Assembly (NCBI GenBank): GCA_947095535.1
Contig: OX352773.1
Location: 112,512,932 to 112,576,931, forward strand
DNA: 64,000 nucleotides
DNA from: Poecilobothrus nobilitatus
Lineage: Eukaryota; Arthropoda; Insecta; Diptera; Dolichopodidae
Direction of reading: 5' to 3'
Shown here: in pieces, positions 20,610 to 31,320 of the stretch
Layout: every line of letters begins with the position of its first letter
How positions within the stretch are numbered: the first letter of the stretch is position 1
Position numbers and translations under genes: made by a program
Notes under the pieces: generated by a model
Databases searched by the model: none
Seen by the model: only the letters and a program-made list of their open reading frames with translations
What the model was told of the DNA's origin: nothing

Positions 20610-22714
20610 GAGCATAACCTACATTAATTTTTAGAAGGCCTGGACATCGAAATACTAAAATGTGTTTGTGCAAATTGTAAATGTATTGTGAGAAAAAGCT
20701 TCCAAAAATGACATTTCATAAAGATTTTTTTGTTCTTTTCTGTTTTTGTTTTTGTTTAAGAAAAATGCCGATTTTTAACAATTTTCTTTTCGAGTTTTCG
20801 ATATGAAATATTTACCCAAACATGCTAAATTGTACATTAAAATAAAATTTTTAGTTTTTCTCTAGCATTTCATATCGTCGCCATTTAATACTCTCAAAAA
20901 ATTATGAGAGTACACAATTATAATAAATTAGTGAACATAACCTAATAATTTAAAAGCTTTCTAATAAATTGTACTGCAAATTTGGAAAATATATTTTAGT
21001 TCAAACTAAGTTTTTATATTTTTAATTATATTAAAAAATTATAAAATTTATATAAAAATAAAGTTTGCAGTTTTATCTTTATGTCAATAAAAAAATTAAC
21101 TTTCAAATCATATTTTTCAGCAATATTTTAAAGAAAAGAAAAAAAGAAGTACCATATTCTGGTTAAGCAATTTTCGTTTTTTTCTATACAGTCTATAAAA
21201 AAAAATTATTGTAAATAGATATTCATGTACTTACATGAAATATAATAATCTTTTTATGAATAAAATTTTACATTGCAATTCTATTTGAAAAGTATTAGAA
21301 AAAAATTAGGTAATATTTTGTTTTAAATAACTCTAAATTTTAGGAATATTTTATTTTATATAGTCATATTTTTGTAGAGTTAAATTTTTGAATTGAATTA
21401 TTATTTTTAAAAGATTTTATTGTATGAATACCTATTTAAAAAAATTAATTCAATTATTTAGTGCCTAATATTGGCTTTTTTAATAATTTCCTTAAATAAA
21501 GTGGGTGGAAAATATTCGGTTGTTGGGTGTAAATCCAATTATAATAATAGCACGATATCTGTAGCTACTTTTAAATTTCCGGATAAAGAGCCTTTGAGAA
21601 GTTTAAAAGAGCTTTGTACAAAGATCAGGCTGGCAACCAACAGCTTATAGTGTTTTAAATTAAATAATGATAAAAGTCCGCGTTTAATACCAGATGCAGT
21701 TCCAAGTATATTCACCAATTACTTGGTAAATTTAATAGAAACGAATGATAAAAACTTACGCGATGATAATATAATTTTAAATTTCTCTAATTTAGTTTTA
21801 AATGTTAGTAAAAAAATAAATTTAAAATACTGGAAATTATATAAAGGCCAAAATAATATTATTTTATATATTTTAATAGAAAATAATTACTTTAAATGTG
21901 ATTTTAAATTTATAATAATAATTAATAACGATCTAAGTTACCTATTTGACAGGTAATACACAAATAAAACAATTTCAAAATATTGAACGATATTGAAAAA
22001 CGCAAAAAATTAAATAGTATTATTGACTAAATTAATCTTTTTGATATGAAACTATATATAGTTGTATATATAGTACCTATATATAGTTGGGATACAATCG
22101 TCATATCATTTTTCATTTTTATTTTAGTTTAAGGCCTAGTCTTCAGGCGATACCACTTTAAAAATAATCGCCATATCCCCTACCTCAAAGGAAAAGGCGA
22201 ATAACTTATAATATTAATTTATTTTATTATAGTAATAAAAATTTTAAATAAATTAATATAAATTAACTTATTGTAAAAATAATTAAATAGTTTATTTTTT
22301 GCACTTAATTTTATATGCATTCTAAAAAATTTACAATATTTATTAAAGCAAATCAATATTACAATAAAAATTATTTTTCAACATTTTTTTTTGCTCAGTA
22401 ATGTACCAAATTAATGCTGTTTTAAAAAGTTTTTAAGAAGCTTTTTTTTGTTTTTTAAAATGCATATTTATGAATGAAAATTTAAAATTTTTAAAAATTT
22501 CGTTTTACTAAAAAACGTAAAAAAGATGGAACTTTAATGCTCCCTTAGGACGAAATTAAAAAGAATCTGTAGTTTTTGTGTTATTTCCAGATTTCTAGAA
22601 GGACTACTATTTTTTTCCATAAGACTACGTGTATTTTTTTTGAAAAATAGGACTATTATTTAGCTTTCCTCTCTCAATGTCCAGGCCTTCTAAAAATTAA
22701 TGTTGGTTATGCTC
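20610..22714 (+). mobile_element. P-like element, subfamily B, internally deleted (2.1 kb)
   Basis: The left end GAGCATAACCTACATTAATT (20610) and right end (reverse complement GAGCATAACCAACATTAATT, 22714) are near-perfect inverted repeats continuing through TTTTTAGAAGGCCTGGACAT. The interior carries a plus-strand THAP remnant near the 5' side and a subterminal 3' block homologous to subfamily A (about 22135-22660 versus 14005-14640). The catalytic domain is absent. No convincing 8-bp TSD. Confidence 0.65.
21496..21959 (+). pseudogene. THAP-domain transposase remnant, subfamily B
   Basis: It reads GGKYSVVGCKSNYNNSTIS, then TFKFPDKEPLRSLKELC, the N-terminal part of a THAP finger. After a stop and an apparent deletion it resumes as LIPDAVPSIFTNYLVNLIE. 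The family segment (DDNIILNFSNLVLNVSKKIN, KYWKLYKGQNNIILYILIEN) follows and ends at TAA 21954-21956. The catalytic domain is missing. Confidence 0.7.
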
Positions 22715-22771
22715 AAAGGTATAAATACCATATATATATAATATCCTATATTTGAAAATGATTATTCAGTT

Positions 22772-23402
22772 TTGAAATACTTATTCTACTACAATGTCTT
22801 CGAAAAGAAATCATCTTCATCCAACAAACCAAAAAAAAGAGTTAAACACATATCATCTAAAATTGAAAATTTACTACTTTCTTACACATACTTTTTAAAT
22901 GCGAAACAAACATGTAAAATAGTCATTGGATTTGACTGTGACACTTTCAAGGCAAAGATAATTTTTCATCGAAATGGCAAAAAACCCGTTCAAGTTTTTT
23001 ATAATTATTGGCATTTGTTTTACAAAAACCCCAAAATGTTGGAATCTGTTCGAATAGCTAACGAAAGTCAGAAACAAAGTGAACCTTTTTGTAACATCTT
23101 GGAATTCAACCAACAAGATAAAATAACTTTTGGTATTTAACAAGAAGAGTATTGGAAATTAAACGAAATGTTGGATTACATGCAAGTTGTAATGTCATAT
23201 AATAACAGTTCATTTAGCATACATTCATAAATACTTTGTAAAATGTAAAGAAGAAGGAGTCATTCAGCTGTCACAGGAAGATTTTTACATACCAATGCAG
23301 TTTTTACATAATCAATGCAATTACAGTAGACTACCGAACAAATATTTTGTTACTTGTATGATGTGAATTTAATTAATGATTCTGAAATATATAGATTAAT
23401 GT
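22772..23402 (+). pseudogene. Unidentified degenerate ORF
   Basis: An open frame from about 22772 to 23140 encodes a Lys/Ser start (KKSSSSNKPKKRVK), then a globular-looking segment (TCKIVIGFDCDTFKAKIIFH, NYWHLFYKNPKMLESVRIAN). Coding character continues past the stop in the same frame (EEYWKLNEMLDYMQVVMSYN), then in another frame (KYFVKCKEEGVIQLSQEDFY). That suggests a longer protein with at least one stop and one frameshift. I do not recognise the family. It lies between a P-like element (ends 22714) and a P-like MITE (starts 23511). Confidence 0.4.
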
Positions 23403-23510
23403 AACGCAAAAATAAAAAAATAAACATATTTTTTAATTAAATTTTATTTTGTTTTAATAAATGCATGAATATATTTATGCAATTTTTTACAGCACAACGT
23501 TGCTTATGAC

Positions 23511-23988
23511 CAAGACCTAAGTAAACAGGCCAAGAATTGAAAACACATGAATGTAATTGTGAAAGAATTGCAATCGATTCTCACGTATTGCGCGTATGAA
23601 TAATTTCATAATTGATGTGAGTCTCGATTATAGCCATATAAGGGTGTACGAAATTTTAAAGTATGAAAGTAGTCTTGACGTATACTATTACGATATTGAG
23701 GTACTTATAATTTATATTAAGAAGCTTTTAAAATAAAAAATTTAAAGGAAGACAATTTTTTAAATGCATATTTATGAATGAAAATATTATATTTTAAAAT
23801 ATTTTTCTTTAATGAATAATATAAGAAAGATGCGACTTTAATTTTCTCGTGCGTTTTTGTGTTATTTCAAGATTTATAGTCGGCTCCCTATTTTTTTCCC
23901 ATAAGACTGCGTGTAAATTTGTTAAAAGCTGGCCCCTTATTAAGCTTTTACTCTCTGCACTTCATGACTTGATAATTGATGTGTCTCG
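23511..23988 (+). mobile_element. P-like MITE, subfamily A (478 bp), near-perfect 8-bp TSD
   Basis: Starts CAAGACCTAAGTAAACAGGC and ends TTGATGTGTCTCG. Flanks are CTTATGAC (23503-23510) and CTTATGAT (23989-23996), 7 of 8 identical. It is homologous along its length to 33549-34044 and, inverted, to 16562-17056. Confidence 0.85.
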
Positions 23989-24189
23989 CTTATGATTATC
24001 TGATTTTAAATGAAGTTGACAGAATGATTCATAATTTTTTAGTTTGGTTAAAAGTGGTATATCGTTATCCAAATTAATAATCTGGTTCCGTAAATATTTT
24101 TCCAAAAATGTTTTCTTTTGAAGACCTTTTACATAAATTTTGTCGTAAGTCGAAAAACTTTCCATGATTGCAGGACCCTTACTATGTAA

Positions 24190-24239
24190 CATTTTCGAAT
24201 CGCATAGTTTTGCGAAAATGGAGATACGATTCGAAAATG
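24190..24239. repeat. Perfect 13-bp-arm hairpin
   Basis: CATTTTCGAATCG (24190-24202) and CGATTCGAAAATG (24227-24239) with a 24-bp loop. Related ATGTAAC...TTTTCGCA words recur near 25835-25930, so these may be subterminal sequences of one decayed DNA element. Confidence 0.7.
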
Positions 24240-24353
24240 AATTGGTACTATCTATCACATTCGCATCGTGTAATAATTTGGAAATGGAAATTTGAAAGTG
24301 ACGTTTGAAAATTAAGTTAAATTTGAAATTGACGTTTCTGACAATTACTTATT

Positions 24354-25324
24354 ATACCCGTATGAACTATGTTCAAGGGTATAATAAATTTACCATTACG
24401 TTTGTGACACCTTACAGGAGTCGAGCTAGATATAGTGTCAAAGGTATGGATCGGCTCAGAATCGAATTCTGAGTCGATTAAGCCATGTACGTCCGCCCGT
24501 CTGTCCGCATTATAACTCAAAAAATAAAGGAGGCTGAAATTTTTTTCACGTCACTTTTGCAAAATTTTTAGTTTTTCTATTTATCTGTAGCATTTTCGGC
24601 CGCCGGGTTCAAAATTCGCAAAATTTTTTTGTTTGCTATTTACAAAATTCTTAGTTTTGCTATTTACATCCAGCATTTTCGCCCGCCGCGTTCGAGTAGC
24701 TGCAATACAACTTCTTTTTTTAAATGGAAATAAGTCAGTGTCTATTCAAGTTAGGTATCTGAAATTTTGCAAATGATGATCAAGTTTTATGGCAACAACT
24801 TCTGTAAAATTTGATTCTGCTGGTGCAACAACTTCGGGTAGCTGCCATACAACTTTTCTTTTTAAATGAAAATAAATCAGTGTCCGTCCGCACGATAACT
24901 CAAAAAATAAAGGAGCTAGAAGGCTGAAATTTTTTTTACGTCACTTTTGCAAAATTGTTAGTTTTGCTATTTACATCCAGCATTTTCGCCGGCCGTGTTC
25001 GAGTAGCTGCCATACAACTTCTTTTTTTAAATGGAAATAAGTCAGTGTCTATTGAAGCTAGCTATGTGAAATTTAGTGAAAAAGTGTCGAGTTACATGCC
25101 AAAAACTTTTGCAAAATTTGATTTGTCTAAAGCAGCCGATTCGAGCTTCATCCATTTCTTGGAACTTAATGATGCTAGGCCCAATAGATTTGGGTAGCTA
25201 TCATACAACTCCACAATTTACATAAATATATCTCTGCAGTTAACGTCGGTACTAAAACATCTGAAAGTTTTTAAAAGATGATCAAGTTTTATAGAAACAG
25301 GAAATATTACGTTCATACGGGTAT
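24354..25324. mobile_element. 971-bp element with ATACCCGTATGAAC inverted termini
   Basis: ATACCCGTATGAAC (24354-24367) and GTTCATACGGGTAT (25311-25324) are perfect 14-bp inverted repeats. The left end also folds on itself (TATACCC...GAAC / GTTC..GGGTATA). Inside, two 60-70-bp modules are each present twice: one starting ATAACTCAAAAAATAAAGGA at about 24511 and 24895, the other TACAACTTCTTTTTTTAAAT at about 24701 and 25012. A GAGTCGATTAAGCCATGTAC stretch followed by CCGTCCG-like repeats resembles a common fly interspersed repeat. Superfamily not assigned; a short non-coding Helitron-related type is possible. Confidence 0.5.
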
Positions 25325-25878
25325 CCCAGAGTTGACACAGTCTACTCTACTGCACTCTTACTCGTTTTTAAATCATTTTTAATTTTTGTTTGTTTACTAA
25401 AGGTTTACTTAAACATTTATATTGAAATTTTTAAAAATTATTGAAAAAAATGGATTCTATAGCAATTTATTTAAGCAGTGCTATTGAAAAAGAAAGTAAC
25501 AGAATTAAGGTGCAGCGAAAAATGCCCAGAGATAAATCGAACATTATTTGGAATATGACCTATGTATATATTTTTTATTTCGAACAAATATTTGTACAGT
25601 CAACACAATATTGATAAATAAATATATTATACATATTATTATAATCAATTGTGCTTTTAGTTAATACACCATAATAATTGTTAATTAATATGCCTAAATA
25701 AATTATTTTTAACTTACATTTTCAAAATTTTTCCATATAAATTTTAAACAACACGTAAATAACAACCGATGCGAAAACAAAATATTTATCGAATGAAATA
25801 TATCAAAAAATATTCAAAAATGGCGTTACATGGTGACATAAATACGATTTTCGCATTCGTAAATATAGTTTCATAGTA
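25325..25878. other. Unclassified AT-rich stretch with one short ORF
   Basis: A 55-codon frame at 25449-25613 starts MDSIAIYLSSAIEKESNRI and contains RDKSN, which resembles the N-terminus of PIF/Harbinger transposases (RD-SNPF-type motif). Nothing downstream extends the similarity, so this is a weak suggestion. The rest shows inverted words around TTTTCGCATTCG (25850) and TTTGCGAAAGTAG (25903). Confidence 0.3.
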
Positions 25879-26121
25879 TCAAACTTCCATATACGAAAAT
25901 CGGTTTGCGAAAGTAGCACTACATGGTAGCGTACCAGGAATATCACTGTAATTAATATGACCATTAGGATACGGAGGTTTAAAGTAGTACAAAATAGACA
26001 TAATTGAGTGGTTATGAATTGTAGTCATTTCCTTTAGATAAAGTTGTTTATCGTTTCCCATAACAAATTGCATGTCGACTATTAAAAATTTTGTGTTATG
26101 TTTTTTGTCCACATCTAAAAT
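25879..26121 (-). pseudogene. Unidentified exon-like ORF
   Basis: A minus-strand frame preceded by a splice-acceptor-like TTATTTTAG (about 26116) reads KKHNTKFLIVDMQFVMGNDK, ..YLKEMTTIHNHSIM, ..YYFKPPYPNGHINYSD. It then runs into the inverted-word repeat near 25930. The first 55 residues look like a real domain. I do not recognise the family. It is probably one exon of a broken gene or transposon. Confidence 0.35.
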
Positions 26122-26257
26122 AAAAAATTAATTTTTATTCTAAAGAACTTACTAATTTATGTAAAAATATTTCTGACAAAAAATAGTTTTTTAGCTATTT
26201 AAGAAGCCTTAAGTAATTGTTTCGAAATTGTCGCTACAAACACTTTTGTATAAATGT

Positions 26258-27042
26258 AGTTGTTGTTGTTTCTCAAGGGGGGCATAAAGTTGCCCTTACA
26301 CCTAGGCCCTGCGATTCGTTGTGCTCCCCTGCTCAACCATTCGCTCACTTTCTACAGCGTCTCGTCGAGCCACTCAATTCCGCACTATGTCTCCTTGTCT
26401 CCTTTATGAATCGCACTATGTCTCCTTGATTTAGCATTCTCACCTCGGAAAAGTTTTCCCATTGATCCTCTCCCAAAGTTCTTCGCCTTTGGGTTCTCAA
26501 GTTTGGACATTGGCACAGAACGTGAAGTAATGTTTCTGCCTCTTGCCCATATCTCATACATAGATTCAACTCGGTTATACCTATTCTTTCGGGGTGAGCC
26601 CTTAGCAACAGGTGTCCTGTGCTAATTCCCATGTATATTCTCAGATCGGTTCTATTTAGTTTTAGAATTTTCTGAGTCTTTTTACTTTCCTTAGCTCTGG
26701 CTTTTGCAAAGTAGCTTGTTGCTAATTTTACCGCAGAGTACGGCATATCTACATCTTCTATATCCACTAGCTGTCTGTTTAATACAGATTTTGCAGCCAC
26801 ATCTTCAATTTCGTTACCTGGGTAGCCTGGGTAAGCATCTTAACTGCGTTTGTTTCCCCCAGCGCATTTAGGGCTTTCCAGCACTCAATTGTTTTCCTCG
26901 ATTTGTGCAAACCACCCTCCATTATTCGAACGATTGATTTGCATTCGGTGTGTATGTTTATGATTTTACTCCGGATTCTTTTCCAAAGAAGTTCTTTGGC
27001 TGCGAATTCTATTGCGATTGTTTCGCATTGACGTGCAGTCGC
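26258..27042 (-). pseudogene. I/R1-type LINE piece 4: RNase H and C-terminal zinc region
   Basis: RNase H-like ECKSIVRIMEGGLHKSRKTI and YPGNEIEDVAAKS (the GNE-AD-A block) are followed by GHLLLRAHPERIG. A Cys/His cluster (LNLCMRYGQEAETLLHVLCQ CP) and an LGEDQW end complete it: the typical tail of I/R1-group LINEs. A frameshift lies near 26790 and the first catalytic part of RNase H is missing. The 3' UTR includes GGCCTAGGTGTAAGGGCAAC (minus strand) and ends in ACAACAACAACTA. Confidence 0.85.
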
Positions 27043-27045
27043 GTA

Positions 27046-27487
27046 ACTTTTGTATTTGCTTTTGCAATTACATAAAAAAAAAATAACAACTATTTTTAAA
27101 TAAAAACACAACTTATTTAAGTTTTAAAATTTGAATCTTTATTTCGACATTAATATGTCTAAGACTTAATCGAGACTTAATTCTAATTAGAAAATGTACA
27201 GGTATTTATATGTTATTAATTGCAAATTCGGCAATTTATACATTTTTTATTTTAATAATTTAAAGTTAATAATTTTGGTGTAATTTGAGCAATTGCATAA
27301 TTTTCTTATTGTGGGAAAGTAATTAATTTTATTTTCGCATATTGAAATGTGAAACTATTTTAATTTATTTAGCAATAACAATCTTTCATGATAAAATTAT
27401 GATTGAATATGTTTGCAATATGATATATTATAAATAATTTTGTAATAAGTTTTATTATTTTGCAATAACAGGAAATGCTGACGTAGT
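27046..27487 (-). repeat. Errantivirus 3' LTR
   Basis: Borders inferred from the end shared with the 5' LTR remnant (CAAAAGT at 27046) and from ACT...AGT termini, placing the start at 27487 just after env. On the minus strand it has a TATAAATACC box (about 27211-27201), then AATAAAG (about 27143). The last about 100 bp (27046-27147) matches 34071-34172. Confidence 0.65.
27201..27211 (-). promoter_or_regulatory. TATA box in the errantivirus LTR
   Basis: The minus strand reads ATATAAATACC, followed about 35 bp later by TTAAGTCTCG, a possible initiator region. The corresponding part of the 5' LTR is deleted. Confidence 0.5.
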
Positions 27488-27503
27488 GTCTGCTATTTTT
27501 GTA

Positions 27504-28934
27504 TCAAGAGAGTTTGTATGTAATGTAAGTATATGTAAGTTCTCCCTCTTTTAGATAAGAATTCTCCTGAATTCCTTTATTAATTTTAAAGTAACCGAAT
27601 TTTTTAAATAATACGATTGCTCCAATTATTCCAATTACAAAGAATATTAAATCTAGTACACAAGAACATTCTTTATGAAATTTTAGTTCTTTAATTTTTT
27701 CTATATTATTGTTTGTTTCTATAACAATGTCATTGAAAGTAATCTTATTCTTAAAATTAAAAGTCTGATTTACTGGGTAATAAAATTTTTGTTTGATACT
27801 TTCTTTTATATTTGAAAAATTATCATCTAGAATATTTAAAGTGCAATTATTGAAATGGATCAAAACATGATCTGTTACAATAATATTTCTATTGTCACAT
27901 GATTGATTTACTTTTACATTTTTAGCATTTTTAATTACAATTGTTTCTTCATCTATTTGTATGGTTAATTTATTATTTATTAGTTCACAATTATTAAAAA
28001 TACAATTTTTACTTAAAGATAATTCATTTAATGTTTTTAATTTTTCGTATTTATACGTCTTATTATTATATGTAAAAATAATTTCATTTGGATAATTTAT
28101 TTCTTTATTTTCTTTATTTGAAACTGGAATGATAATTTCTAATTGAATTGTTTTAATTTTTCTTGGAATTTTGATTGCAAGTAATAATGAGTCTTTTTCG
28201 AATTGAGCTGAACCTAGTTTTATGTATTGTAATTTATAAAAATCTATTTCGTATTTCTCTATTTCTTCTTCTGTTAAAATATTAGGGTGCACAATTCCAT
28301 GCCTAATTGAAGCTAAATTATCTTGTATTATTTCTATTTTTTCTTTTATGAATTGTATCTTAAAAAGTAAGTCTAAATATATATTTTGTTGAATTAACGA
28401 TTTCTGTAAATTATTTATTTGGTTTAATAATATATTTTTGTTACCTTCTATAATTGACTAAAGTTGCTTAATTGTTTTGTGAAATTGTTGATTAATTGTA
28501 ATTTGTTCATTATAATTTGTTATAAGTAAATGATTATTATGATCTACAGTTTGTAAATGTTTTTCTATATTTTGTCGATCTTGTACGTCCATTGTTCCGA
28601 ATAGCCATTTAGAAATTGTTCCGACACCATTTATTATTCCTCGTCTTGGTCTTTTATTAGGAATTATAGTTTTTAACTTGTTTTTTAGGTCTAAAATTTC
28701 TGTTTGCAAAATTGTCTCTTGACTTGAATTTAGTACGTCTGTTCCATTTGAAATATCATCGAGTAAATTTAATATTTCAGTTGGGTGTATAATATGAATT
28801 ATAATGTCAGTTTGAGTAACGAGTTGTTCTTTGTCTAAGTTTATTTTTACAAATCCTGTATTTGAAATTACGTTGTTTATTTCTAATAGATTACATTTCA
28901 CGGTTTGTGCTGTCATCATTATTAGTATTGTCAT
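27504..28934 (-). pseudogene. env: Errantivirus env (F-type fusion glycoprotein), one in-frame stop
   Basis: A single frame of 477 codons from ATG 28934 to TGA 27504, interrupted by one in-frame TAG at 28460-28458. The N-terminus is hydrophobic (MTILIMM, signal-like). A basic RPRR site is followed by a Gly-rich hydrophobic segment ending KWLFGT, the cleavage site and fusion peptide layout shared by errantivirus env and baculovirus F proteins. A coiled-coil-prone region follows. Near the C-terminus is a transmembrane segment (LDLIFFVIGIIGAIVLF) with a short cytoplasmic tail. A TTTACAG acceptor-like site lies about 20 bp upstream, fitting env expression from a spliced RNA. The protein would be membrane-anchored; the stop would truncate it after about 158 residues. 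Confidence 0.85.
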
Positions 28935-31320
28935 TATTGCTAATATCTGTAAATTTTAAAGGTTTTTTAATATTTTTTATATGAATATTGTCTAATTTCA
29001 ATTTTTTATATTTGGGTTGCTCTTTGTGTCTAACAGCTTTGTAGTTTTTCACAAAACCTGTTGAACGAGTTTCAACATAATTTTCTCTATTTTTGTTTGT
29101 TTTCTCTATTTTTGTAGTTTTATGGTTTCTAGATTTTCTTTAACATTTTCATGTTTAATTTTATGGTTTTGTACTTCAATTGGGGAGTACTTAATTGTTG
29201 AATGGTATCTGTTATTATAGATTCTAATCGCTTGTTGTATTAAACGTTGTACAGAGAAATTAGTTTTATTTAACCGTAGTATTCTGAATTTTTCCGCGAT
29301 GGTATTGTGAAATCTTTCTATATCTGCATTACCAGTATGACTGTTTGGTTTTGTCAGATATAGACTTATTCCTTCTTCTATCAGAAATTCTTTAATTTGG
29401 ATTTCCTTAAACTCATTATCGGCCACAATTTTCTTTGGTTTGCCTACCTGAGAGAAATGTTGTTCTAATTTTTCTGTGATAGTAACATGATTTCTGTCGT
29501 TAAGATGATATACTGTACCAAATTTAGAGAATTTGTCTATAATTATTAAGAAAACCTGTCTCATAATGACGTAAGTGTCAATGTGAATTATATCATTTAT
29601 TTCTGATGGAGTTTCACTAATTTCAAATTTGGGTTTTATTGGTCTTCTGTCATACTTGACAGTTTGACAAACTTTGCATTGATTAATTACAATCTGAATT
29701 AACTCTAGTGATTTGGGGTAATATATTTTGAACTTAATTTGATTATATGTTTCCTGAATGCCGGAATGAAAACTTTCTCTTATATGGTATAGAGATATTT
29801 GTTTAACCGTTTCGACTTCAGTTTCTATTTCTTGTGCTCTGAATGAGCATTTTATAAATTTTATTGCATTATCATTTGAATACATTTCTATCAGTTTTTC
29901 TTGAACAATGTTATATTTTGTGTCTGAAATTTCAGAAAAGATTCCTACTTTACCTTTATTAAGATAATTTTTAAATATTTCGCCTAATTTATTAAAATCA
30001 TATTCTGCTATAGTTATGATTCTTCTTCCAAAAAGAGTTTCTAATTCTACTGTTTTGTTATTTGTTAAAATTATTTGAGTTTTATACTTATTTACTATTT
30101 CTTCTTTTATAGGAATATGGTTCAACAATTCTTCGCTTGCAGAATGAACTGTTGCCATTGTACTATTACATTCAATATTAAAATTTCTAAGAGATTGTGT
30201 AGAGCTTTTATCATTCACATCCTCTCCCTCATTCACATTATGTTCTATTCTACTAAGAAAATCTGCGACATGATTTTCTTTTCCCTTGAGATTCAATTCA
30301 ATTTCAAATTGGTATTCGCCTAATTTTAACAACCATCTTTGATGCCTAGGTGATAGGTCTTTACCTTTATATTTGGCATGCAAATATTTTATTGGTTGAT
30401 GGTCCGTCAATATTTTAAATTTATTACCGTAAAGGTAGGGTCGAAAGTAGTTTACTGACCACATAATTGCTAAAAATTCCTTATCTGTAGCGGAATAATT
30501 ACGTTCATGACTATTTAAGGTTCGCGAAGCAAAACATACACGATGTCCTTCCTGTGACAATACAGCGCCAATCGCGTAGTTCGATGCGTCTGTTGTCAAA
30601 ACAAATGGTTTTTCGAAATTTGGATATTTTATTACTGGATGACTTGTTATTAAATGTTTTAATTTTTCAAACGCTTCGATGTAATTTGGGTCGTTGGTAT
30701 TAATTTTTGTATCTTTTTTCAAATATTTCGTGATCGGTTGCGCAACTTTGGCGTAATCCTTTACAAATTTCCTGTAGTACCCTGTCATTCCTAAAAAACT
30801 TTTAATCTGTTTTTGAGTTTTTGGTAGTTCTAAATTTTCTATTGTTTTTATTTTATTGGGGTTAGGCTTTAAACCGTCTTTTGTTAATATGTGCCCTAAG
30901 AACTCAGTCTCTTTTTTCATGAAATTACATTTATCTATTTGAATTTTCAAATTTTTTTCTTCTAACACCTTGAAAATACTATAGATTGCTTTCATATGTT
31001 CTTTTAGAGAGGTACTGAATATTAGTATATCATCTAAATATACTACACAGACCTTGTTTATATATTCTCTCAATATTTCATTCATTAACCGTTGGAATGT
31101 CGCTGGTGCGTTCTTTAAAGCAAACGGCATTCTTTTAAATTCATACAGTCCATGTGGTGTCACGAAAGCTGTCTTTTTTCCGTCTTCCCTAATAGAAATT
31201 TGATGGTAACCCTTTGCCAAGTCTAATGTTGTGAAGTGCTGGGCTTTTCCCAATTTGTGAGTCAATATTCGGTAATGGGAATTTGTCGTCCACTGTTACG
31301 TCGTTCAGTAATCTATTACG
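28900..31320 (-). pseudogene. pol: Errantivirus pol: RT, RNase H, integrase
   Basis: A long frame from about 31265 to 29106 shows RT (TTLDLAKGYHQISIRE, FALKNAPATFQRLMN) with catalytic YLDD (VVYLDDILIFS). RNase H has TTDASNYAIGAVLSQ, TDHQPIKYLHAKYKG and HVADFLSRIEHN. Integrase has an HHCC zinc site (YHIRESFHSG..CKVCQ) and D, D, E at HIDTYV, VADNEF and DIERFHN. The start is broken: after FRIVIDY (31308) a few bases are lost, and a second shift lies near 31262. At the 3' side a 19-bp tandem duplication (29082-29119) introduces a shift and a stop at 29106. Recognisable pol C-terminus (KNYKAVRHKEQPKYKKLKL) continues to about 28900, overlapping the env start. Confidence 0.92.
29082..29119 (-). repeat. 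19-bp tandem duplication in pol
   Basis: TTTCTCTATTTTTGTTTGT (29082-29100) is followed by TTTCTCTATTTTTGTAGTT (29101-29119), 16 of 19 identical. It coincides with the premature stop and frame change near the end of pol. Confidence 0.8.

Larger units (their letters stand above)
23480..24258 (-). pseudogene. Unidentified ORF interrupted by a P-like MITE
   Basis: A minus-strand frame from 24258 reads IDSTNSFSNRISIFAKLCDS, ..GPAIMESFSTYDKIYVKGL, ..LRNQIINLDNDIPLLTKLKN and reaches SDNHK at the MITE border (23989-23996 is the TSD). On the other side of the MITE the sequence continues open for about 17 codons. No family is recognised. Confidence 0.4.

Noticed and set aside
22895..23143. 82-codon minus-strand ORF
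   Set aside because: Antisense to the more gene-like plus-strand frame at 22772-23140; no motif.
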